A DNA stretch of 62,956 bases from Peptococcaceae bacterium UBA4068 (GTDB lineage: Bacteria > Bacillota > Dehalobacteriia > UBA4068): NCBI GenBank assembly GCA_002382665.1, contig DFZA01000008.1:1-62956 (forward strand), in the 5' to 3' direction. A program made the position numbers and the translations under genes. Under the pieces are notes generated by a model. That model was not told the DNA's origin, did not search any database, and worked only from the letters and a program-made list of their open reading frames with translations. Of this stretch, positions 25,291 to 35,800 are shown one piece after another. Each line of letters begins with the position of its first letter. Positions within the stretch are counted from its first letter, which is position 1.

Positions 25291-26115
25291 CTACTTTTGA
25301 CAAACCGGACAAAAATAACTGCTTCTGCCGGCAATTTTTTTCCGCAGCAACGGCGTGTTGCAGCGCCTGCAAGGCAGTCCTTCACGCCCATAAGCTTGCA
25401 AAAACGGCATGTTTTTACCGGCATTGCCTTCTCCGTCCAGATAATCGCTGAATGTTGTGCCATTATTGGCAATCGACTGCTTTAATACTTGAGGAATCAC
25501 TTCGGCTAGCTTTTGCCACTGCTGCTGATCTAACGCACAAGTAAGATGCAGTGGAGAGATCTCTGCTGCGAATAGTGATTCGTCAACATAAATATTACCC
25601 AATCCGGCAATAACGCTCTGGTCCAGCAACCCCTGTTTGATAGATATATGACGTTTTGATAATCTATCTGCTAAATATTGCCCACTGAAATCATCATCAA
25701 ACGGTTCAATGCCTAACTTACTCATACCTGTTACTGTATCCTGTTCATCTTTTTTAAGAAGCCAGAGACAGCCAAAACGACGTGTATCGCTAAAACGAAG
25801 CTGATTGCCATTATCAAGTTCAAATATTACATGGGTGTGGATTTTTTGTTCCTTGTCAGCAGGCGTGCAAAGCAGTCTACCAGTCATACGCAGATGAATA
25901 ATCAGGCGATCCCCATTTTTAAGATGAATTAATAAATATTTACCGCGGCGGGAAAGCGAACTGATCCGGGAGCCTGTTAGCAATGATACAAATCTCTCCG
26001 AAGATGGATGTTTAATGATATCACCACGGTTAAGACGGCATGCGGTTATTGTTCTGCCTATCAGTAATGGAGATAAGGTATTTTTTACTGTTTCTACCTC
26101 CGGTAATTCCGGCAT
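25291..26115 (-). CDS. mutM: Formamidopyrimidine-DNA glycosylase
   Basis: A 274-residue bifunctional glycosylase/AP lyase. The catalytic N-terminus PELPEVETV (Pro2 nucleophile, Glu3) is intact. The LRMTGRL stretch, the helix-two-turn-helix region (QSVIAGLGNIYVDESLFAAEISP) and the C-terminal zinc finger (CRRCNTPLLRKKIAGRSSYFCPVCQ) are all present. It removes 8-oxoguanine and ring-opened purines. It lies 22 bp downstream of polA and 11 bp upstream of coaE. Confidence 0.96.
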   Translation of the reverse strand: MPELPEVETVKNTLSPLLIGRTITACRLNRGDIIKHPSSERFVSLLTGSRISSLSRRGKYLLIHLKNGDRLIIHLRMTGRLLCTPADKEQKIHTHVIFELDNGNQLRFSDTRRFGCLWLLKKDEQDTVTGMSKLGIEPFDDDFSGQYLADRLSKRHISIKQGLLDQSVIAGLGNIYVDESLFAAEISPLHLTCALDQQQWQKLAEVIPQVLKQSIANNGTTFSDYLDGEGNAGKNMPFLQAYGREGLPCRRCNTPLLRKKIAGRSSYFCPVCQK

Positions 26116-26137
26116 ATTCTCCCCTCCTTGGAAATAT

Positions 26138-28792
26138 CTATAGCTGCAGCGGCTGCATATTATACCAGTCTGCCCCCATTTTCATATCGACTATCAGCGG
26201 CACCGATAAAGCTATTGCCGATTCCATCAGACGTTTAACCAGCTGCGGTAATATTGCTCTCTCTTCTTCAACCATATCAAATATTAATTCGTCATGGACC
26301 TGAAGAATCATTTTAGACTGCAAGCCCAGACTTTCTAATTCTTTATCGATATTGAGCATTGCTATTTTAATGATATCGGCTGCTGTGCCTTGAATTGGAG
26401 TATTTATTGCAGTACGCTCTGCAAAACTACGAATATTGTAATTAGGGTTATTGATATCCGGCAAGTAACGTCGACGACCAAATAAAGTGGTTACGTAGCC
26501 GTTTTCTTTTGCCAGTATAATTGTTTGCTTTTGATATTTTTGAACCTCCGGATAACGTAAAAAATACTTCTCAATATAATCATGAGCCTGCACTCGGCTA
26601 ATACCTAGATCACGGCTTAAACCGTAATCGCTGATACCATATATAATACCGAAATTGACGGTTTTGGCCTGCCTGCGCATGTCTCTCGTTACTTCAGCAA
26701 AAGCAACTCCCATTACTTCCGCGGCGGTACTGGTATGAATATCAACGCCGTCTTTGAATGCCTCGGTTAGTTTATCATCACCAGAGATATGCGCCAATAC
26801 CCTTAATTCAATTTGGTTATAATCAGCAGCCAATAAAAGATTGCCTGGATGATCAGCAATGAAAACCTGACGGATTTTCCGCCCCAGTTCATGGCGCACG
26901 GGTATATTCTGCAAGTTTGGTTCAACCGAAGACAAGCGGCCGGTAGCTGTAATCGTTTGCTTAAATGTAGTGTGTAATTTGCCGGTGGCGGGATTGATCA
27001 ATTGTCGTAATCCGTCTGTATATGTTGACCTTAACTTACTGCACAAGCGGTATTCGATGATTAGTCCGGCAATTTCATGCTCGGCGGCTAAAGTCTCCAA
27101 TACCTCAGAATCGGTTGAAAATCCACTCTTTGTCTTTTTAACAGGCGGAATGTCCATCTCAACGAATAACACCTCTGCTAATTGTTTGGGCGAGTTAATA
27201 TTAAACTCATGACCTGATATGGCAAAAATTCTTTGCTGATAATCATCGGCAGTGTTTTTGAGTTCTTCGGACATGTGAGAAAGAGCATCATCTTTGACGC
27301 GAATACCGTTTATCTCCATTTTGGCTAATACGGATGATAATGGCAACTCAATTTCCCGGTATAGCTTATCCATTGCTAGATTTGCCAACTTATGCTTTAA
27401 AATTACCTCTAGCGGCTCGAGCATTGAAGCGCAACTGCTTGCCCAAGCTGCGCTTGCGGTTGGATTTGCTTTTATTTCCAGACCATATTCTTGGGTGAGC
27501 TGATTAATATCCGGTTCATTACCACTGGGGTTAAGCAGATAGGCTGCCAGTAGAATATCATCTTTTATAGCTGCAAGTTCAATATTATGCGCTGCCAACA
27601 GCAATGTCAGCTCCTTAGCAAAGGCAGCTATTTTGCTTATATTATTATCTTCAAGAACAGATTTCAAAGCCGGCAAAGCAGATAATGTAACTACTGCAGG
27701 TGAAATCAATGTATTTGCAGCAATCCCTAGATATTGCAACTCACCTTTTATTGCGGGCCCCTGCCATAAAGGATATAGAGATATTATTTTGGCATTGGAT
27801 AATTTTTCGACAAGTGTTTGTGCTTCTGAAATATTATCTATTAAATCATATTTATCATCAAAAACTTTTTCGTCTTCGGTTGGCCAAGGCGCGTCGCCAT
27901 CTGCTAAAATTGTTGTTTGAACGGTTGGTTCCTCTACCACAATTTTTCGCAAAAGCTGGTTGAGTTGGAGTCTGCGATATACATCGCTTAATGCCTGATT
28001 ATCCGGTTTTTGATATTCATATCGTTGCCAATCGATCTTTAGCGGAGCGGAAGTACAAATTGTTGCCAATTGACGGGAAACCATTGCTAATTCCTGATTC
28101 TCGGTAAGCTTAGCGTGCAGCGATTTACCTTCAACTTGATCAATATGCTCATATATTCCTTTGATAGAGCCAAAGCTATGCAATAATTTTAACGCTGTCT
28201 TTTCGCCGATACCGGGCACGCCGGAAATATTGTCTGAACTATCTCCTTGCAAACCTTTTAAATCAATCAGCAATTGTGGCGTCAGACCATATTTTTCTTC
28301 TACTTTTGCGGCGTCCCAGACTTCAATATCACTGATACCCTTACGCACTAAAAAAATCTTGGTATAATCATTGATTAGCTGCAGCATATCTTTATCGCCG
28401 GAAACAATTGTTGCTGCGAAACCTTGTTCTCCGCCACAATAAGCTAAAGTACCTAGCAGGTCGTCAGCCTCGTAACCTTCCATCTCTTCTATGCTAACAT
28501 TGGCAGCTGCCAATGTTTCTTTAAGTAAAGGAAACTGGCTGCTAAGCTCCAGCGGTGTTTCTTTGCGTGTGCCTTTATAATCCGCAGCAATCTTGGTACG
28601 AAAACTGATACGGCTTTTATCGAGACATACTACTAAATAATCCGGTTTTTGCTCAGCAATTAACTTATTGAACATCATCATGAAACCATATACGCCATTG
28701 GTGAATATGCCCTTGTTGTTACTTAACAGCGGCAATGCATAAAAAGCGCGATGCAGCAGACTGCTGCCGTCTATTAAAAGTAATTTTTTCAT
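26138..28792 (-). CDS. polA: DNA polymerase I
   Basis: An 884-residue family A polymerase. Residues 1-290 form the 5' nuclease (LLIDGSSLLHRAFYAL, EADDLLGTLA, SGDKDMLQL, KGLQGDSSDNISGVPGIGEKTA). The middle 320-500 has the fold of the 3'-5' exonuclease, but the DxE metal motif is replaced by SLYPLW, so proofreading is likely lost as in many Gram-positive enzymes. The polymerase part (about 500-884) has DYNQIELRVLAHISGDDKL, the O-helix RRQAKTVNFGIIYGIS and LQVHDELIFD. It fills repair and Okazaki gaps. Confidence 0.96.
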   Translation of the reverse strand: MKKLLLIDGSSLLHRAFYALPLLSNNKGIFTNGVYGFMMMFNKLIAEQKPDYLVVCLDKSRISFRTKIAADYKGTRKETPLELSSQFPLLKETLAAANVSIEEMEGYEADDLLGTLAYCGGEQGFAATIVSGDKDMLQLINDYTKIFLVRKGISDIEVWDAAKVEEKYGLTPQLLIDLKGLQGDSSDNISGVPGIGEKTALKLLHSFGSIKGIYEHIDQVEGKSLHAKLTENQELAMVSRQLATICTSAPLKIDWQRYEYQKPDNQALSDVYRRLQLNQLLRKIVVEEPTVQTTILADGDAPWPTEDEKVFDDKYDLIDNISEAQTLVEKLSNAKIISLYPLWQGPAIKGELQYLGIAANTLISPAVVTLSALPALKSVLEDNNISKIAAFAKELTLLLAAHNIELAAIKDDILLAAYLLNPSGNEPDINQLTQEYGLEIKANPTASAAWASSCASMLEPLEVILKHKLANLAMDKLYREIELPLSSVLAKMEINGIRVKDDALSHMSEELKNTADDYQQRIFAISGHEFNINSPKQLAEVLFVEMDIPPVKKTKSGFSTDSEVLETLAAEHEIAGLIIEYRLCSKLRSTYTDGLRQLINPATGKLHTTFKQTITATGRLSSVEPNLQNIPVRHELGRKIRQVFIADHPGNLLLAADYNQIELRVLAHISGDDKLTEAFKDGVDIHTSTAAEVMGVAFAEVTRDMRRQAKTVNFGIIYGISDYGLSRDLGISRVQAHDYIEKYFLRYPEVQKYQKQTIILAKENGYVTTLFGRRRYLPDINNPNYNIRSFAERTAINTPIQGTAADIIKIAMLNIDKELESLGLQSKMILQVHDELIFDMVEEERAILPQLVKRLMESAIALSVPLIVDMKMGADWYNMQPLQL

Positions 28793-28920
28793 ATTTACTC
28801 CTTTTGCTGCTAATTCATTTATATTATACCTGAAAAAGTATTAAAAATAAACTACTAACGCTATATTTGACAATCAGTAAGTTAATATGTAAAATAACGT
28901 TAATGAGGGGAGGGTTTAAA

Positions 28921-29424
28921 ATGACGCTAAGCAATGATCAAATAGTTATCCGTCTGCTCGTTGCTACTTTGGTTGGCATGATTCTTGGTATTGAACGCGA
29001 ACGACGTCACAAACCTGCTGGCGTGCGCACGCACATCATGATTTGTCTCGCCTCTACAATATTGACCATAATTTCTGCTTACGGATTCGGTGAATTCGCC
29101 GGCAACGGCATTAATAGCGATCCAGCTCGACTAACGGTTGGTGTTTTGACCGGCATTGGTTTTATCGGCGCAGGCATCATTTGGAAAGCGCCTTCCGGCA
29201 GTGTCCAAGGTATTACTACCGCTGCAAATATATTTTTACTGGCATCACTTGGTATTGCAGTTGGTCTTGGTTATTACTTTTTGGTTGCAATCGCAACAGC
29301 AATCGGTTATGTTACTCTCGAAAGTGCTACCTGGATCAATGCTTATCACATAAAATACTCGATAAGTGATCAACATGCAACAGAAGATGAAAATAATCAA
29401 ACAGATGGTGAAAAATTAGAATAA
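28921..29424 (+). CDS. MgtC/SapB family membrane protein
   Basis: From the ATG at 28921 (GAGGGGAGGG upstream) the product has 167 residues with four or five helices and the MgtC hallmarks GMILGIERERRHKPAGVRTHIMICLAS and GVLTGIGFIGAGIIWKAPSGSVQGITTAANIF. It lacks the C-terminal ACT-like domain of pathogen MgtC. The family is linked to survival at low Mg2+ and to control of membrane ATPases; the exact role is unsettled. Single gene between polA and tRNA-Leu. Confidence 0.9.
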   Translation: MTLSNDQIVIRLLVATLVGMILGIERERRHKPAGVRTHIMICLASTILTIISAYGFGEFAGNGINSDPARLTVGVLTGIGFIGAGIIWKAPSGSVQGITTAANIFLLASLGIAVGLGYYFLVAIATAIGYVTLESATWINAYHIKYSISDQHATEDENNQTDGEKLE

Positions 29425-29444
29425 AATTTTTAAAATAAAAAACT

Positions 29445-29474
29445 ATTGCAATTTACCTCGATAATGTGTAAAAT
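29445..29474 (+). promoter_or_regulatory. Promoter of tRNA-Leu(CAA)
   Basis: A -35 TTGCAA (29445-29450) and a -10 TAAAAT (29469-29474) are separated by 18 bp. Confidence 0.6.
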
Positions 29475-29495
29475 ACTTTTTGTGGTCTTTCGCAT

Positions 29496-29579
29496 GCCGG
29501 CGTGATGGAATGGCAGACGTGCTTGACTCAAAATCAAGTGTCTTCGGACGTGTCGGTTCAAGTCCGACCGCCGGCACCA
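29496..29579 (+). tRNA. tRNA-Leu (anticodon CAA)
   Basis: A complete 84-base class II tRNA with acceptor GCCGGCG, anticodon stem CTTGA/TCAAG, loop CTCAAAA giving CAA, a variable arm (TGTCTTCGGACG), T arm GGTTCAAGTCC and an encoded CCA. It reads UUG. Confidence 0.95.
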
Positions 29580-29583
29580 AAGG

Positions 29584-29612
29584 AAAACCCCTGCTAAACT
29601 AGCAGGGGTTTT
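29584..29612 (+). terminator. Terminator of tRNA-Leu(CAA)
   Basis: A 12-bp stem (AAAACCCCTGCT and its complement) with a 5-base loop starts four bases after the CCA end. Confidence 0.9.
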
Positions 29613-29742
29613 ATATTAAATAAAAAGCATATAAAATAAAGAGTTTTCCTACTTCGCACAATAATGTCAATCTACTCTATTCATAAAATATTGCAGACCT
29701 TAATAATCAATAAATATATTTCCAGCTTGATTTTGATATTAG

Positions 29743-30060
29743 TTATTTTAACCCTGTTTTCTTCATCATTGTTGAGTAATCATTTAATTGACTTTCAATA
29801 TCTTCTAAGGCACCTTTGCTTAAACTCAATGCGGTAAATTCCTCATCAGCATTTTGATTGTATCCGTAAGTATCTCGAAACTGATCACATTTTGCATAAA
29901 ATTTCTTGAATAGTTTTTCATTTTTGTCTTTTTTAAATTTATTAAAGTCGCTTACCATACCGGAATCACTGCAATACCAACAAATTCCCTCGCCAATCAC
30001 ATAATAATCGCCGTCACAATCATAAACAAACGGATGTGTCTTAAAAAGTTCTTCCAACAT
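29743..30060 (-). CDS. Hypothetical protein (acidic, aromatic-rich)
   Basis: A 105-residue soluble protein: FKTHPFVYDCDGDYYVIGEGICWYCSDSGMVSDFNKFKKDKNEKLFKKFYAKCDQF... It has four Cys, including CWYC, and alternating charges. I do not recognise a family. It has an upstream GGGGG-type ribosome site and lies 230 bp downstream of the M23 peptidase gene, on the same strand. Possibly a phage or mobile-element cargo protein. Confidence 0.5.
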   Translation of the reverse strand: MLEELFKTHPFVYDCDGDYYVIGEGICWYCSDSGMVSDFNKFKKDKNEKLFKKFYAKCDQFRDTYGYNQNADEEFTALSLSKGALEDIESQLNDYSTMMKKTGLK

Positions 30061-30290
30061 CTGCGAACCCCCTTAATTATTTTTTTTACAATACTACTAT
30101 CTTTCAATATTTTTTCCATTTTTGTTTATTCAAAATATTAATTCTTTATGTTTTTTCGATGGTATAATTAAAGTAATGCACTTATAATTGATAATCATCA
30201 AGGTGAGGTATTTCGGTCATTAATCTAGTTATAGACCCCGCTTATAGTATAAGCTGCAGCGACTTCTTTATTATACATTTTATTGTACTA

Positions 30291-30893
30291 TTATACTTTC
30301 TTTATTATATCAATGCGTTGTGTCTCAGCATTATATTTTACTTGGGCGCCTAGAGCTTCTGCAAGATCGCGCAGTTTTAAATAATTTGTGCCATCTTGAT
30401 AAACAGTATCAATTTCAATCGGTTTGTTATTGATATAAACCGTAAGTTTTTTAATCTGCAAATCTTCCACCTCCTCTAAATGATTTTCTATCCACTGCAT
30501 CGGATCGATTTTAGCTGGATATTGATATTTATTTTTATGTAGTTCCAAGTGCAAATGAACGCCGCTGCTGTTGCCTGTTGTTCCTTCTCGGCCTAATTTG
30601 GTTGTTTGGGTGACACGTTGTCCCTTTGTCGCTGTAATGTATTCCAGATGCGCATAGAGACTTACCATTCCGTCATCATGCTTTACGCACAAATGTCTGC
30701 CATAACTGCTGCCATGTAGGTTTATACTCTCGACAACACCGGGTGCAATAGGATATACAATTCCATCACCACCATAATTTTTACTCTTTAAATCAATTCC
30801 ACAATGATAACCGCAACTCCAACTATCTCCTTTAACTCCATATTTCGTACCAAACACAAATTTACTGCGAAATGGATATCGATATACTACCAT
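30291..30893 (-). CDS. M23 (LytM) peptidase without signal peptide, with C-terminal stalk domain
   Basis: A 200-residue protein. The N-terminal domain (1-140) has the zinc-peptidase pattern GYHCGIDLKS (first His and Asp) and GVHLHLELH (last HxH) of LytM/M23 endopeptidases that cut peptidoglycan cross-bridges. The C-terminal 50 residues (IDTVYQDGTNYLKLRDLAEALGAQVKYNAETQRIDI) match the copper-amine-oxidase-N-like stalk domain, a putative wall-binding repeat. There is no signal peptide, which is unusual for a housekeeping wall hydrolase and typical of phage endolysins that leave through a holin. Confidence 0.8.
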   Translation of the reverse strand: MVVYRYPFRSKFVFGTKYGVKGDSWSCGYHCGIDLKSKNYGGDGIVYPIAPGVVESINLHGSSYGRHLCVKHDDGMVSLYAHLEYITATKGQRVTQTTKLGREGTTGNSSGVHLHLELHKNKYQYPAKIDPMQWIENHLEEVEDLQIKKLTVYINNKPIEIDTVYQDGTNYLKLRDLAEALGAQVKYNAETQRIDIIKKV

Positions 30894-30970
30894 TAATTGT
30901 TCCCCCTAAAGAACGAAAATCTAATTAATTATATTTCGGATTTAATGCTTGTATTACATAATATGCTAAT

Positions 30971-31005
30971 AAAAAAAGGAGGAGCATAGAAGCCCCCCCT
31001 TTTTT
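30971..31005 (-). terminator. Terminator of the ThiF-like gene
   Basis: On the minus strand a G-rich arm (GGGGGGG) pairs with CTCCTCC through five G-C and two G-U pairs, inside A and T runs, 13 bp after the gene's stop. Confidence 0.6.
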
Positions 31006-31017
31006 AACGTATTTATA

Positions 31018-31767
31018 TTATCGCAGTTTCGCGCTGCGGCAAGCGCACGATGGTAATGGATATAAAGTAATTTTTTCACAGGTCATTTTTAAACCGTCAT
31101 AAAATATAAAACCATTATCGCTAACTGGTAAGCCAATCAGGTATTTAAATACCTCCATTACTTGCATAGATGCCATAACCCCGGCCGTTGCGCCTAAGAT
31201 GGCGTTATCTAAGACTTTAGGCTGGTTAACATTACCGTGAGGAAATATGCAGCGCAAGCAAGCACTTTTGCCTGGCACAATGGTCATTAATTGTCCCCCA
31301 TAATGAGATACGCCGGCATGAACAAATGGAATCCCTAATTTGATGCAAGCGTCGTTTAAAATAATGCGCGTCTCAAAATTATCAAGACAATCAATAATTA
31401 TATCATAAGACTCGCATATCTCCTCCGCATTTTCTTCGTTAAAAAATACCGGATATATACTGAAATTTGCGTTTGGATTAGCGGCTCTTAAGCGCTTGCC
31501 TGCTTGCTCGGCTTTTAGTTTATCGATATCATCCATTGTATAGAGTATTTGGCGGTTAAGGTTGGAAAGACTAACTGTATCTCCATCGCAAAGTCCGATC
31601 GTACCGATACCCATCATTGTCAAATATAATAGCACCGGCGATCCCAGTCCACCGCAACCAATAACTAATACTTTTGCGTCGAGAAGCTTTTGCTGCCCTT
31701 CTTCGCCTACTTCTTTAAGCTTAATATTCCGGGCATAAATCTCTTTTTGCTCAAAGCTCAACGCCAT
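31018..31767 (-). CDS. ThiF/MoeB/HesA-family adenylyltransferase (E1-like)
   Basis: A 249-residue E1-like enzyme: VLVIGCGGLGSPVLLYLTMMGIGTIGLCDGDTVSLSNLNRQILY is the ATP-binding Rossmann core with the Arg finger. CLDNFETR, then CLRC near residue 178 and the terminal CACR give the zinc site. Such enzymes adenylate the C-terminal Gly of ThiS/MoaD-type carriers before sulfur transfer. Two such carriers (2761-2958 and 5778-5975) are in this window and no other E1 is visible, so they are its likely substrates. It lies 12 bp downstream of the LUD gene. Confidence 0.88.
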   Translation of the reverse strand: MALSFEQKEIYARNIKLKEVGEEGQQKLLDAKVLVIGCGGLGSPVLLYLTMMGIGTIGLCDGDTVSLSNLNRQILYTMDDIDKLKAEQAGKRLRAANPNANFSIYPVFFNEENAEEICESYDIIIDCLDNFETRIILNDACIKLGIPFVHAGVSHYGGQLMTIVPGKSACLRCIFPHGNVNQPKVLDNAILGATAGVMASMQVMEVFKYLIGLPVSDNGFIFYDGLKMTCEKITLYPLPSCACRSAKLR

Positions 31768-31779
31768 TATTTTTCCTCC

Positions 31780-32397
31780 TTAATATCCCAATTCCTCACC
31801 GATGATTACAACAGTAGTTTTTACCGCGGATGTCGGACGCTTTAATATAGCATAAGCATTACATATTCTCTCCGGTGAATTACAATTGCAGCAATGACCG
31901 GCTTCAACGCAAGGTGTATGTTTATTTAAGCGCGTCGCATTTTTGGGCGCTGCTATCGTTTCTATACGCTTAAAGGCAGCCGCAATATCATCACAGATCT
32001 TATTTTCGCCAACTACGATATAAACCTGCTTTGGTCCAAATATAGTAGCCGCTACTCGGTTGCCATTGCCATCAACATTAACTATCTCTCCTTGTTTTGT
32101 AATGGCGTTTGCTGAGGAAAAATAAACTAAGCCGCTAAATGGCTTACGAACTGATATTTCCCGCTCTGCTTCAGATAATCCCGGTTGCCAATGGTTGTTT
32201 AATTTTATATTCCTCGCCGCCAATTTCTCTTCCAGTTTGATTTGTCGCAAAGTAACAGATCCGCCAAAAGATACTTCTTGGCCTTCCGGTACCTGCTCGG
32301 CCAACCAATCGCTAGCATCGGCTCCCGACACAAAATATTTAGCACTAAAACCATTATACTCTAAACTTTTTATAGTAGTTAACACATAGTTTTTCAT
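31780..32397 (-). CDS. LUD-domain protein (LutC/YkgG-like, short form)
   Basis: From the ATG at 32397 (AAGGAGAATAAAG upstream) the product has 205 residues. The LUD fold is seen in SFGGSVTLRQI, YFSSANAITKQGEIVNVDGNGNRVAATIFGPKQVYIVVGENKI and the Cys-rich tail CVEAGHCCNCNSPERICNAY. Long relatives act with LutA and LutB in lactate oxidation. The short single-domain form is common in anaerobes and its role is not established. No lutAB is nearby; cotranscription with the ThiF-like gene is likely. Confidence 0.82.
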   Translation of the reverse strand: MKNYVLTTIKSLEYNGFSAKYFVSGADASDWLAEQVPEGQEVSFGGSVTLRQIKLEEKLAARNIKLNNHWQPGLSEAEREISVRKPFSGLVYFSSANAITKQGEIVNVDGNGNRVAATIFGPKQVYIVVGENKICDDIAAAFKRIETIAAPKNATRLNKHTPCVEAGHCCNCNSPERICNAYAILKRPTSAVKTTVVIIGEELGY

Positions 32398-32529
32398 CTT
32401 TATTCTCCTTGCCAAACTTAATTTTCACCAAAATACTGCTTGCTTAATATTATAATATTATTTATCTAAATAATGGATAATTTTGTCATTAAAGAACAAA
32501 CTATAGACAAATACATTAAGGAGTTTTAT

Positions 32530-32883
32530 ATGTCTACCCCAAAAAATAATAAGATACGCTATCTGATTATTTGCTTGTTGGTAATTGCCATTATTGGTGC
32601 TTTTGTCAGTGAAAAAGTCTGGAATGGAAGTGAATTGCCAACATCCATGTCAAACGGCGATACAGTAAATACGGAGAAACAAGACGAAATCAGATTCTTA
32701 CGACTCGAAGATGGCAAATTGGTTGTTTATGATGGCGAAAACAACTTACTTGACACTCTTGACTATGACGTCTTGGTATTGCCTCAAACCTGGCAGCAGC
32801 AATTACAAAATGGTGGAATCAGCTTTGCCAATGAGGAAGAGCTTTTATCAGCACTTGATAGTCTTGACGAGTACGATCAGTAA
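32530..32883 (+). CDS. Membrane-anchored BofC C-domain-like protein
   Basis: From the ATG at 32530 (TTAAGGAG upstream) the product has 117 residues: a cytoplasmic start, one membrane helix at 9-27, then an extracytoplasmic domain DGKLVVYDGENNLLDTLDYDVLVLPQTWQQQLQNGGISFANEEELLSALDSLDE. The arrangement of 'L-VYdG..  LP..... L..G... eEEL...L' resembles the C-terminal domain of BofC, which modulates sigma-K signalling in spore formers. Its stop overlaps the convergent macroglobulin-like gene by 7 bp. Homology is suggestive only. Confidence 0.5.
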   Translation: MSTPKNNKIRYLIICLLVIAIIGAFVSEKVWNGSELPTSMSNGDTVNTEKQDEIRFLRLEDGKLVVYDGENNLLDTLDYDVLVLPQTWQQQLQNGGISFANEEELLSALDSLDEYDQ

Positions 32884-35800
32884 AGTCGTGATGAAAGAAG
32901 CAATAGGCAAATATCTCCATTAACATTGTTAAATGATGCGCGTTGCTCTTTGGGCGACAAAGCGAGAAGTAAATCTCCGCCTTTATTAAGTTTAACATTG
33001 TCTTTGGAGGAATTGATCTGATAATTACAGCTACCGTCACCGCTATCCAGCCGCGAGAATATACCGCGAGCTGCTAAGACCCGTTCTAAAGCATTAGTTT
33101 GTCTGTCGCTATCAATTGCCTCGGCATAATCGCTATACTGATCCATTTGATCAATAAAATCGCTGTATTGACTGATTGGCGCACAATAAGCGGAAACCAT
33201 CGCTGCCATAATTGTCAGCTCACTGTTATTCTTTAATTCTTTATCATTAATTAAAGCTAAACATTCCTTAGCATTATGTTTATCGCCACAACCTATCAAA
33301 CCCCAAGCCAACCAGAGCTTTTCGTCAGCGGTTAAGGTATTAGCATTTTTATAATATAACTGCAATTCATTTAAAACGCTTTCACCTAGAGTTGATAGCC
33401 CAGCTAATGCTATCAGCTTTTTTTCACTTGCAGCTTTACTGTTGACAATACTATAAAAATAATCTATCAGCGCCTGGTTAGAAATACTATCATTACCGAT
33501 TGAAGCCACCAGTGCGCTTAATTTTAATTCCGGCTCACCTTCCGGACTCTCAGAAATACCACCGCTAACTGTCTGATATTTGCTTAAATTTTGATCAGCT
33601 GACAATGAATTTTCAAAATAGCTGCCACCGTATTCATCCAGCAATATATCAGCATGTGCAGCGGCAAATCTGGAGACAGCGTCACCATCTAAAATACCGC
33701 TGCTTAGCCAGAGTGTTTGCAATGTACGACAGCGTTCAAAGGATGAGAAAACAGCCAATTGTGTGTCTTCTGCAATTTTTAATTCTTCATCACTTAGCCT
33801 AAACAATGAAGCTTGATGTGAATCGGTTTGGGACTGATCATATACTATAAACTGTGCGGAACTGATATATTCCTTATCATCTTTTTTGGCAATTAGATTC
33901 AGCGAATACTCACCTTTTGCTAATCTTCCTAACGGCAATCTAAATGATTTGTCACTTTCCAAGAAACCCAGCCTTCGTAAACCATTGATCGAGTTAATTT
34001 CCAAAGTGTATTCAACTTCATCGGAATCTTTAACACCTGTTGTTCTGACAGATAATGATGGTTTATCACCAACAATATAATAATTCCTAGCGTTAATAGC
34101 TACGGTAAACGGTTGGTTGACTGATATCGTTTTAGTAACTTCTCCGGCAACTATTTGCTGGTCAAAACCAATATATTTTATTGTAATAACCTTATCACCG
34201 CCGCCTTTGACAACAAAATCTGTTTGGGCAGCTCCGTTTTTAATAGTAATCTGTTTAAAAAATTGATTATTACTATAGCCTGAATTATCGGCAGATTGTT
34301 CTGTGTCTATAGTTGTTTCTGCACTACCGTTAAGACCAAGCGACGGTGCGTCACCATAGATTGCTTCGGCAATATTAGTGTTTTTACTGCTTATATAATC
34401 TCCGACGCTGACTAGAGCATAAAGTTGATCAGGTAATTTTTCACCTGAAGCGGAAATATTTATCTTGACGGTATCGCCGCTTTGATAGACAGTTTTATTA
34501 GTGGATACATTGAGATTTAATTGATAATCGCTGCTATTAGCCTCTAAATATTGATAAATTGAAGGATAATATTTGCCGTCTTTATACGCAACTGCTGATA
34601 AATAATATCCTGGAAGATCATTTGAACTAAACTTTGCAGAATAAACTGGTTGATCGTTAACAACCGCTGCTTTTATACCGTTCGCTGCGGAAATAAACAA
34701 TGTTTTACCGCTTACTCCCGGTAGTGTTGCGGTAATATCTTGATCAATACTGTACCAGCTTTTGTTCAGTTGCAATTGTGTTTTTCCTGCTTGTGAGTTT
34801 TCATTCGTCTTGGTGATTGCAGCTTCCATCTTTTCGCCCACACTAAAATTGCGGCTAATTAATTGTTTGCCGCTTTGCCAAATCTGCAATTGGTAATTGC
34901 CTTTGGACAGGGATGGTAAAACAATAGAGCCGCTAAAAATATTATTTTTCAGGGGAGCGTATTCATGCAATAACTCCCGATGGCTATTGTCTTGATTGAC
35001 AACTATGGCAGATACTCTCTGATATTTCAGTTTCGAACCGTCTCGAGGCAACAGCATACCCCAAAAGTTTACCGTATCGTCACTGTGATAACTACTGCCA
35101 TCAAGATAGAGATAACGCCATACATTCGTAGATTGGCTTTCTTGAGTCTGCTTACTGCCATCGTCATATAAAACTAATTTACTATCGCCATTGCTGACGA
35201 TAAAAGCAGCGGGCGCAGTATAATCTTGTTTAAGTATGGCCAAACCATTAGCGTCAGTCTTAACATTGTTGCCACTAGCGCTAAATTTACTAACACTTAA
35301 TCCTTGAGCAGGCTTATCTGCCGCATCATGTGCCCAAACAAGTAGGTTTTCATCGTCCGCCTGCCAATAGGCAGAAATATTGTTTACCTGGAAATATACA
35401 TAGCGGGTTTCATTTCCCTTTTGTGCTTTTAATAAATACCATCCTACCTGTAGTTGCTTAGATAAAGTAATATTGTTTTCAATTACGGATGCAGATTCGT
35501 TGAATACAGTCTGCAAACCATTAGTAACCGCAGTTATATTATGTTGGCCGCCAAAACTCCAATAAGGGACATTATCGGCATATGTAATTAAAGCATTTGC
35601 AAAATCATCAGCAGTTTTGTATGAGTATATTGTTAAATCAAGGTCTCTCGAATATTTTTTGTCAGATTTGTAATTAAAATTAGGCAGTTGACCAACAGCA
35701 AAGGGCTGTCTATATGTTGTAATATCCCAATCGGAAACAAGTTTGCTGTTATCTGAATTGGCAGTTTCAAAAGCAAACTTATAGCTTTTCATCAATGTTA

